64,000 bases of DNA, taken from contig NZ_CP030059.1 in NCBI RefSeq assembly GCF_015291745.1, positions 2,569,501 to 2,633,500 of the forward strand, in the 5' to 3' direction. This DNA is from Bradyrhizobium sp. CCBAU 53351. Lineage in GTDB: Bacteria > Pseudomonadota > Alphaproteobacteria > Rhizobiales > Xanthobacteraceae. The translations under genes were made by a program, and so were the position numbers. Below the pieces are notes generated by a model. The model did not search any database, was not told where the DNA came from, and saw only the letters and a program-made list of their open reading frames with translations. Positions 59,192 through 64,000 of this stretch are shown here, in pieces. How positions within the stretch are numbered: the first letter of the stretch is position 1; each line of letters starts with the position of its first letter.

Positions 59192-60079
59192 ATGATCGAC
59201 ATCGGCTTCATCGGACTTGGCACCATGGGACGGCCGATGGCCGGCCACCTCCTGAGCGCGGGCCATCGCGTTCTCCTGCACGACGTCGCGCCGGTTTCGC
59301 CGGAGCTGATCGCCGCGGGCGGCGTTGCGTGCAAGTCGGCCAAGGAGGTCGCGGAAGGAGCGGATGCCGTCATCATCATGGTGCCGGATACGCCGCATGT
59401 TGAGGCGGTGCTGTTCGGCAAGGACGGGGTTGCGAGCGGCATCTCCAAGGGCAAGATCGTCGTCGACATGAGCTCGATCTCGCCGTTGGCGACGAAAGAA
59501 TTTGCGAAGAAGATCGAGGCGCTCGGCGCGGACTATCTCGACGCGCCGGTCTCAGGCGGCGAGGTCGGCGCCAAGGCGGCGAGCCTCACCATCATGGTCG
59601 GCGGGCCGGAACGGGCCTTCAACACCATGAAGCCGGCTTTCGACAGGATGGGCAAGAACGTCACCCGCGTTGGCGCCAATGGCGACGGGCAGACGACCAA
59701 GGTCGCCAACCAGATCATCGTCGCGCTGACGATCGAGGCGGTGAGCGAGGCGCTGCTGTTTGCATCGAAGGCTGGGGCCGATCCCGCGCTGGTGCGGCAG
59801 GCGCTGATGGGCGGGTTCGCCTCCTCGCGGATCCTCGAAGTCCACGGCGAGCGCATGGTGAAGCGCAATTTCGATCCCGGATTCCGCATCGAGCTGCACC
59901 AGAAGGATCTCAACCTCGCGCTGGAAGGCGCGCGCGCGCTCGGCCTGTCGCTGCCGAGCACGGCGGTCGCGCAGCAATTGTTCTCGGCCTGCGCCGCGCA
60001 TGGCGGCAAGGGCTGGGATCATTCGGCGATGGTGCGGGCTCTGGAACTGATGGCGAGCCACGAGATCGCCGCAGCCTGA
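59192..60079 (+). CDS. glxR: 2-hydroxy-3-oxopropionate reductase (tartronate semialdehyde reductase)
   Basis: A 295-residue beta-hydroxyacid dehydrogenase that reduces tartronate semialdehyde to D-glycerate. The N-terminal Rossmann motif is GFIGLGTMGRPMAGHL (residues 5-20). The signatures DAPVSGGEVGAKAASLTIMVGG and the catalytic lysine in GQTTKVANQII follow, then an all-helical domain. I start at MIDIGFIG (59192), with GAGAGGAAA upstream; the longer frame is the end of the hyi gap. It completes the glycerate pathway with gcl and hyi. Confidence 0.95.
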   Translation: MIDIGFIGLGTMGRPMAGHLLSAGHRVLLHDVAPVSPELIAAGGVACKSAKEVAEGADAVIIMVPDTPHVEAVLFGKDGVASGISKGKIVVDMSSISPLATKEFAKKIEALGADYLDAPVSGGEVGAKAASLTIMVGGPERAFNTMKPAFDRMGKNVTRVGANGDGQTTKVANQIIVALTIEAVSEALLFASKAGADPALVRQALMGGFASSRILEVHGERMVKRNFDPGFRIELHQKDLNLALEGARALGLSLPSTAVAQQLFSACAAHGGKGWDHSAMVRALELMASHEIAAA

Positions 60080-60080
60080 A

Positions 60081-60097
60081 CTGTTACGCGGTAACAG
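60081..60097. promoter_or_regulatory. Inverted repeat after glxR
   Basis: CTGTTAC (60081-60087) and GTAACAG (60091-60097) form a perfect repeat with a 3-base spacer right after the glxR stop. It may be a weak terminator, or an operator for the DUF1236 gene 97 bases downstream. Confidence 0.35.
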
Positions 60098-60134
60098 TCT
60101 TCGTGTTTGCTGCGTCTTTCGCCACGGGGGAACC

Positions 60135-60159
60135 GGAACAATGCCCCGGCCCCGCGGTT
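60135..60159 (+). promoter_or_regulatory. Possible EcfG (general stress) promoter
   Basis: GGAAC (60135-60139), a 16-base spacer, then GGTT (60156-60159), close to the alphaproteobacterial EcfG pattern GGAAC-N16/17-CGTT. It lies 34 bases before a DUF1236 gene; genes of that type are often stress-induced. The -10 deviates at the first position. Confidence 0.3.
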
Positions 60160-60193
60160 GAAGGCGCAGGACAATCACTGGAGACAAAACAAC

Positions 60194-60577
60194 ATGAAAA
60201 CCCGTCTTGCGATTACGTTGGCTGCCGCGTCGCTGCTGGCGTCGAGCGCCGCCTTTGCCCAGTCGACGACCGAGCAGGGCGCCAGGGATGGTGCGCGTGC
60301 GGGCGGCGACATCGGCGGTCCGATCGGAGCGATGGTCGGCGGCACCGTCGGCGCGGCCGTCGGCGCCGGTCTTGAAATTCCGAATGCGGTCCTCGGCGGA
60401 ATTCCTCGCAGCGACTCCGTCGTGGTCGAGGAGCGCGTCGTGGTCGGTGAGCCGCTGCCACCCACCGTCGTGCTGCGGCCGGTGCCGAACTACACCGAGT
60501 ATCGCTATGCGGTCGTGAACGATCGCCGCGTGATCGTGGAGCCACGCACGCGCCGCGTCGTCAAGATCATCGACTGA
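60194..60577 (+). CDS. Exported DUF1236-domain protein
   Basis: A 127-residue protein with a signal peptide MKTRLAITLAAASLLASSAA ending near residue 23. A glycine/alanine-rich segment (about 35-60, GGPIGAMVGGTVGAAVGAG) looks like a glycine zipper that could enter or span a membrane. The C-terminal part (about 85-127) has YRYAVVNDRRVIVEPRTRRVV, the DUF1236 pattern of small rhizobial exported proteins. I start at 60194; the frame open from 60107 is not protein-like. The function of DUF1236 is unknown. Confidence 0.8.
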   Translation: MKTRLAITLAAASLLASSAAFAQSTTEQGARDGARAGGDIGGPIGAMVGGTVGAAVGAGLEIPNAVLGGIPRSDSVVVEERVVVGEPLPPTVVLRPVPNYTEYRYAVVNDRRVIVEPRTRRVVKIID

Positions 60578-60603
60578 TCGGCAATTCCATATGTTGAAAG
60601 ACG

Positions 60604-60632
60604 GGCCCTGCGGAGTGTCACTCCGCGGGGCC
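60604..60632. terminator. Hairpin between convergent DUF1236 and VanZ-like genes
   Basis: GGCCCTGCGGAGTG and CACTCCGCGGGGCC pair with one G-T type mismatch around a single T. A short TT follows on the plus strand. It overlaps the end of the VanZ-like gene and could serve both genes. Confidence 0.55.
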
Positions 60633-60995
60633 TTCGCTTGTGACGGCGGGGCCAGCGCGAAAGCGCGTCAGCAGCCAATCGGCCACGGCCGCGAGCGCAA
60701 AGCCGATGCAGGCGGTGAGCGCGTCGACCAGAAAATCCTCCAGCCGGGCATGGCGTCCGGGTGCCCAAAACTGCATCAACTCGAGCACCCCGATCAGGAC
60801 GATCGCGGCCGCTGTACTGAGCAGGCGCCGGCGCGGATAGGCGAGGCCGAAGGCCAGCCCCACCAGGATGAATGCGACTGCATGTTCGCCGTCCTGACCG
60901 AGGTCGGAATGAGGCCGCAGGCCGGGGGGACCGAGGGTCGCGAAGGTCACGGCGGCCGCGAGCAGCCAGGCAAAGGAACGTACCAAAATGGACAT
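60618..60995 (-). CDS. VanZ-like membrane protein
   Basis: A 125-residue protein with four predicted membrane helices (about 5-22, 38-55, 58-77, 85-108). The VanZ pattern is seen in DGEHAVAFILVGLAFGL and in LELMQFWAPGRHARLEDFLVD, with a conserved glutamate, arginine and aspartate (residues about 71-89). VanZ proteins are linked to envelope or glycopeptide tolerance, but most members have no assigned role. It stands alone. Confidence 0.8.
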   Translation of the reverse strand: MSILVRSFAWLLAAAVTFATLGPPGLRPHSDLGQDGEHAVAFILVGLAFGLAYPRRRLLSTAAAIVLIGVLELMQFWAPGRHARLEDFLVDALTACIGFALAAVADWLLTRFRAGPAVTSEGPAE

Positions 60996-61072
60996 CCGTT
61001 TCGCTTAGCACAGATCTGCGGCGGGCCGGTACAGTCCCTCCATCAGATCGCTGTGTAGTTAATGACGAAACG

Positions 61073-61681
61073 TTAAAGTGGCTCGCGCACGCCGAGCCCA
61101 TGCATGAACCGCTCCCGGATCTGCACGGGATCACGCCTCGTGGCGCCGACGCCGGGCTTGTCGTCGATCCGGACCGCAATCAGGTGTGGCTCGGCGGCGG
61201 ACATGGCCGCGTCAACCAGGCGTTCGAAATCCTCCTCGTCCGCAGCCCACGCGCTATTGGCAAGGCCGGAGCCGATCGCGATGGCAACGATGTCCGCGAC
61301 GCCCGCCGCAGGTGTCGGCTGTGCGCCGGTAATCTGGTAGATGCCGTTGTCCATCACGATCATGATGAGGTTCTTCGGCTTCAACGCCGCAATGGTCGAG
61401 AGCGCGCCGAGCTGCATCAGCAGCGAGCCGTCGCCTTCGAGCGCGAAGACTCGGCGGTCGGGCTGCGCCAGCGCCACGCCGAGCGCGATTGGAAAGGCGA
61501 GCCCCATGCTGCCAAGCATGTAGAAATTCTGCGGGCGGTGGCCGGCGGCCCAGAGGTCGAAATTGGTGTTGCCGATGCCGCCGATCACGGCTTCCTCGTG
61601 CTTGAGCTTTGCGATCAGCCGCGAGGTGACGTCGAAGCGGTTCATGACCTTGGTGTTGCGGGTATCCATCGCCAAACTCAT
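61073..61681 (-). CDS. ThDP-dependent decarboxylase, cofactor-binding (beta) subunit
   Basis: A 202-residue protein equal to the C-terminal pyrophosphate-binding half of ThDP decarboxylases. The motif EGDGSLLMQLGALSTIAAL and the closing MIVMDNGIYQ are clear at about residues 82-122. It resembles the ComE subunit of sulfopyruvate decarboxylase and phosphonopyruvate decarboxylases. Its ATG overlaps the alpha-subunit stop by four bases, so the two make one enzyme. The substrate is a 2-oxo acid not defined by sequence. Confidence 0.88.
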   Translation of the reverse strand: MSLAMDTRNTKVMNRFDVTSRLIAKLKHEEAVIGGIGNTNFDLWAAGHRPQNFYMLGSMGLAFPIALGVALAQPDRRVFALEGDGSLLMQLGALSTIAALKPKNLIMIVMDNGIYQITGAQPTPAAGVADIVAIAIGSGLANSAWAADEEDFERLVDAAMSAAEPHLIAVRIDDKPGVGATRRDPVQIRERFMHGLGVREPL

Positions 61682-62244
61682 TTGTCGAAGGTCTTGCCGC
61701 CGGTGAGCAGCGGGTTGAGGATCAGGGCCACCGGCGCCTGCGTCGTGACGGCCTGCTTGATCGAGCGGTCGGAGATGAATTCGAGCTCGTCGAGCCGGGT
61801 GATGGTGTGGTGCTCCAGCGCGAGCGAATCCAGCACCGGGCGCATGGTGCGGCAGACCAGCGACTGCCCGTAGTTGAACTCGCCGAGCGTGCCTCGTTCG
61901 GAGACGAACATGATCAGGGGAATCTGGTAGGGCACTGCGAGCGAGGCGAGCACGTTGGCGAGCGTCGCAAAGCCCGAGGTCTGCATCAGCACCGCGCCGC
62001 GCCGACCGCCCATCCAGGCGCCCGAGACGATGCCGACCGCCTCCTCCTCGCGAGCCGTGGTGAAGGTGGTGAAGAAGGGATCGGCATGCAGATTCTTGAT
62101 CAGCGGGGTCAGCACGCGGTCGGGCACGTAGGGGACGAGGCTGATCTCGTTCCGCTTCAGGGTTTGCAGGACGATGCCGTGCCAGCTTCGGTCGCTGGAC
62201 CCTTGGGTCGCCTCGGGCGAAGCCTGCCGTTCCGCAATCGCCAT
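61678..62244 (-). CDS. ThDP-dependent decarboxylase, pyrimidine-binding (alpha) subunit
   Basis: A 188-residue protein equal to the N-terminal half of a ThDP enzyme. The catalytic glutamate is in TAREEEAVGIVSGAWMGG (about residues 63-80), and LVPYVPDRVLTPLI gives the entry strand. It pairs with the beta subunit downstream, as in ComD/ComE. A 2-hydroxyacid dehydrogenase is divergent from it, so together they could act on the same 2-oxo acid; that is inference. Confidence 0.88.
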   Translation of the reverse strand: MAIAERQASPEATQGSSDRSWHGIVLQTLKRNEISLVPYVPDRVLTPLIKNLHADPFFTTFTTAREEEAVGIVSGAWMGGRRGAVLMQTSGFATLANVLASLAVPYQIPLIMFVSERGTLGEFNYGQSLVCRTMRPVLDSLALEHHTITRLDELEFISDRSIKQAVTTQAPVALILNPLLTGGKTFDK

Positions 62245-62485
62245 TTGCGTTCTCCCTTGCCGCCGCGCATGCTTCTTCCTTGGCCGCCGCGGCTGTCAGC
62301 CGAACTTGACGGAGCGAGCGGGATTGTCAACATGTCCGGGCCGGCACCGTGATCTGCGCCAGACGGCCTGCCATGGCCGGCACCGCCGTGTCATAAGCGG
62401 CGACAATTACAAAATGGGAGGGAGGCACGGACGGGCGCGGATCGCGCTGACCTTGCGGCCCCTCAAGAGAGCCGGAAGGGTCCTG

Positions 62486-63535
62486 ATGTCCGTCAACAGC
62501 AAGCGCGTCTTCTACGTCAAATACCTGGCCAATCCGATCTACGTGGACATCCTGAAGGCGCGGCCCGACGTCCGGCTCGATCGGATCGAGAACGAGAGCC
62601 CCGAAGATTTCTACGCGCCGATCATGAGCGCGGCGCATGTCTACCAGATCGGCGCGGCCCGCGACGAACTCGCCCCGCATTTCCATGTCGATGCCGCCTT
62701 GCTGAAGCGCGCGCCGAACCTGCTACTTGTCTCCAGCAATGGCGCCGGCTTCGATCCTGTCGACGTCGAGGCCTGCACGGAGGCGGGGGTGCTGGTCGTC
62801 AACCAGTCCGGCGGCAACGCCCATTCGGTGGCCGAGCACGCGCTGGCGATGATGCTGACGCTGTCCAAACGCATCATCCAGTCCGATCGCAGGCTGCGCC
62901 GGGAAGCCAACGTCAACCGCAACGAGCTGGTCGGCAACGAGGTCGAGCACAAGACCGTCGGCATCATCGGCCTCGGCAATGTCGGCCGCCGCATCGCCGC
63001 TTTGTGCAAGGGCCTGCTCGGCATGAAGGTGCTGGCCTATGACCCGTATCTGTCGGCCGAGGTGATGGCCGAGCGGGGCGGGGAGAAGGTCGAGCTCGAC
63101 GAGCTTTTGCGCCGGTCTGACTTCGTCTCGATCTCCTGTCCGCTCGACAAGGGCAGCCGCAACATGATCAGCACGCGCGAGTTTGCGCTGATGCAGCCGC
63201 ATGCCTACTTCATCACCACGGCGCGCGGCTTCATTCACGACGAGGATGCGTTGCTCCAGGCGCTGCGCGACAAGCGCATCGCCGGTGCCGGCCTCGACGT
63301 CTGGTCCAAGGAGCCCCCGCCGCCGGAGCATCCGCTGCTCCAGTTCGACAACGTTCTGGCGAGCCCGCACACCGCCGGCGTCACCATCGAGGCGCGCCAA
63401 AACATGGGCCGGATCGCGGCCGAGCAGGTGCTGGACACGCTCGACGGCAAGCGCCCGCCGCGTATCATCAATCCCGAGGTCTGGCCGCGCTATGCGGAGC
63501 GCTTCAAGCAGGCGTTCGGCGTGACGCCGGGGTAG
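62486..63535 (+). CDS. D-isomer-specific 2-hydroxyacid dehydrogenase
   Basis: A 349-residue NAD(P)-dependent oxidoreductase of the D-lactate/D-glycerate/phosphoglycerate dehydrogenase family. The Rossmann motif is GIIGLGNVGRRIAALC (about 161-176). The catalytic set is the arginine in TTARGFIHDE, the glutamate in WSKEPPPPEHPLL and the histidine in SPHTAGVT. I start at 62486, with GGAAGGG upstream; the longer frame starts in the divergent gene's leader. The substrate is unknown; glyoxylate or hydroxypyruvate would fit the neighbourhood. The gap 62245-62485 (241 bases) shows nothing definite. Confidence 0.9.
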   Translation: MSVNSKRVFYVKYLANPIYVDILKARPDVRLDRIENESPEDFYAPIMSAAHVYQIGAARDELAPHFHVDAALLKRAPNLLLVSSNGAGFDPVDVEACTEAGVLVVNQSGGNAHSVAEHALAMMLTLSKRIIQSDRRLRREANVNRNELVGNEVEHKTVGIIGLGNVGRRIAALCKGLLGMKVLAYDPYLSAEVMAERGGEKVELDELLRRSDFVSISCPLDKGSRNMISTREFALMQPHAYFITTARGFIHDEDALLQALRDKRIAGAGLDVWSKEPPPPEHPLLQFDNVLASPHTAGVTIEARQNMGRIAAEQVLDTLDGKRPPRIINPEVWPRYAERFKQAFGVTPG

Positions 63536-63650
63536 GGGCGCGAAGGGTCAGCGCGCTCCGATCATTGGTTACCGCGACGGAAAGGCAAAGCGCCGCATCT
63601 TATCGACGGGGTAAGTGGACGCGTATCACTTGTCCTGTAGTTGAAAGTCC

Positions 63651-64000
63651 ATGAGCATATTCTCGATTGCGACATCCGGGCTTTCTGCGGTGAGTTTGCG
63701 TGTGAATGTTGCTGCGAGCAACATCGCCAACGTTCAAACGACGGGCCCGCTGCCAGCGTCGGGCGCATCGAGCCCGCAGGCCGCCACGGGCAGTTCGGGC
63801 ATCGCTCCGACGTATCCCGCAGCTTACATGCCATTGCGCGTCGACCAGGTCGACCAATCGAGCGGCTCGACGCCGGGCGGCACGGTCGCGACGGTGTCGA
63901 CGGTATCGCCGAGCTACACCGCACAATACGACCCAAGCGCTCCCTTCGCCAACCAGGATGGCCTGGTCGCCGCGCCGAATGTCGATATCGCCAGCGAATT
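63651..64000 (+). CDS. FlgC-like flagellar rod protein (cut by window edge)
   Basis: The frame ATG at 63651 is open to the window edge, 116 codons. It begins MSIFSIATSGLSAVSLRVN and continues VAASNIANVQTTG, the N-terminal helix of flagellar rod proteins such as FlgC. An inserted low-complexity stretch (about 34-95, rich in Ser, Gly, Thr, Ala) precedes QDGLVAAPNVDIASE, the FlgC pattern. The usual FlgC is about 135-140 residues and sits among flagellar genes; here no flagellar genes are seen to the left. It may be a solitary FlgC homologue. The C terminus is missing. Confidence 0.8.
   Translation, partial: MSIFSIATSGLSAVSLRVNVAASNIANVQTTGPLPASGASSPQAATGSSGIAPTYPAAYMPLRVDQVDQSSGSTPGGTVATVSTVSPSYTAQYDPSAPFANQDGLVAAPNVDIASE

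Overview
The window looks like chromosomal DNA of a Bradyrhizobium-type alphaproteobacterium (Nitrobacteraceae). The DNA is GC-rich, and most genes have long antisense shadow frames. The cytochrome c maturation cluster has the four-gene order cycH-cycJ-cycK-cycL known from Bradyrhizobium japonicum. Intergenic regions carry short palindromic repeats of the kind scattered through Bradyrhizobium genomes. I saw no tRNA, rRNA, CRISPR array, insertion sequence or prophage. The genus is my inference from gene content and was not tested by a search.

Layout. 1-17290 is mostly housekeeping on the plus strand: a PhoP/FeuP-like two-component pair, two unknown proteins, ccmI-ccmE-ccmF-ccmH, a chemoreceptor, a DegP-type protease, a second two-component pair and glnE. 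17265-24350 holds the soluble NAD-dependent formate dehydrogenase operon fdsG-fdsB-fdsA-fdhD-fdsD on the minus strand, with its divergent LysR-type regulator. 24529-35704 is mixed minus-strand content: a PAS histidine kinase, a cation-diffusion transporter with a long C-terminal tail, an oxidoreductase, a nitronate monooxygenase-like enzyme, exported and coiled-coil unknowns, and a fumarylacetoacetase/ketopantoate reductase pair.

35813-49513 is the most interesting part, an oxalate catabolism region. It has oxalyl-CoA decarboxylase, formyl-CoA transferase, a GntR/FCD regulator, two OxlT-like transporters, an ADP-forming acyl-CoA ligase-like protein, a CBS-domain protein and an unlisted 45-residue protein. 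I found the same 17-bp interrupted palindrome (consensus TGGYATACCANATGCCA) six times, once upstream of each of these transcription units, usually just after a -35-like TTGAC. I propose it is the operator of the GntR protein and defines an oxalate regulon with three members of unknown role. An Hsp70-like ATPase, a SRPBCC protein and an exported hydrolase sit among these genes without the box.

49692-53600 is an IclR regulator with a tripartite tricarboxylate transporter (TctC-TctB-TctA type). Then come a NYN/OST-HTH protein, adenine deaminase, and a glyoxylate assimilation operon gcl-hyi-glxR with a perfect inverted repeat upstream. The right end has a DUF1236 protein, a VanZ-like membrane protein, a split thiamine-diphosphate decarboxylase pair divergent from a 2-hydroxyacid dehydrogenase, and the start of a FlgC-like rod protein cut by the window edge.

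How the parts fit. Oxalate enters by OxlT-like carriers. Frc and Oxc turn it into CO2 and formate, and the Fds complex oxidises formate to CO2 with NAD+. Glyoxylate, from purine breakdown or from oxalyl-CoA reduction, can enter central metabolism by Gcl, Hyi and GlxR. Joining these genes into one C1/C2-acid economy is inference from gene families and proximity.
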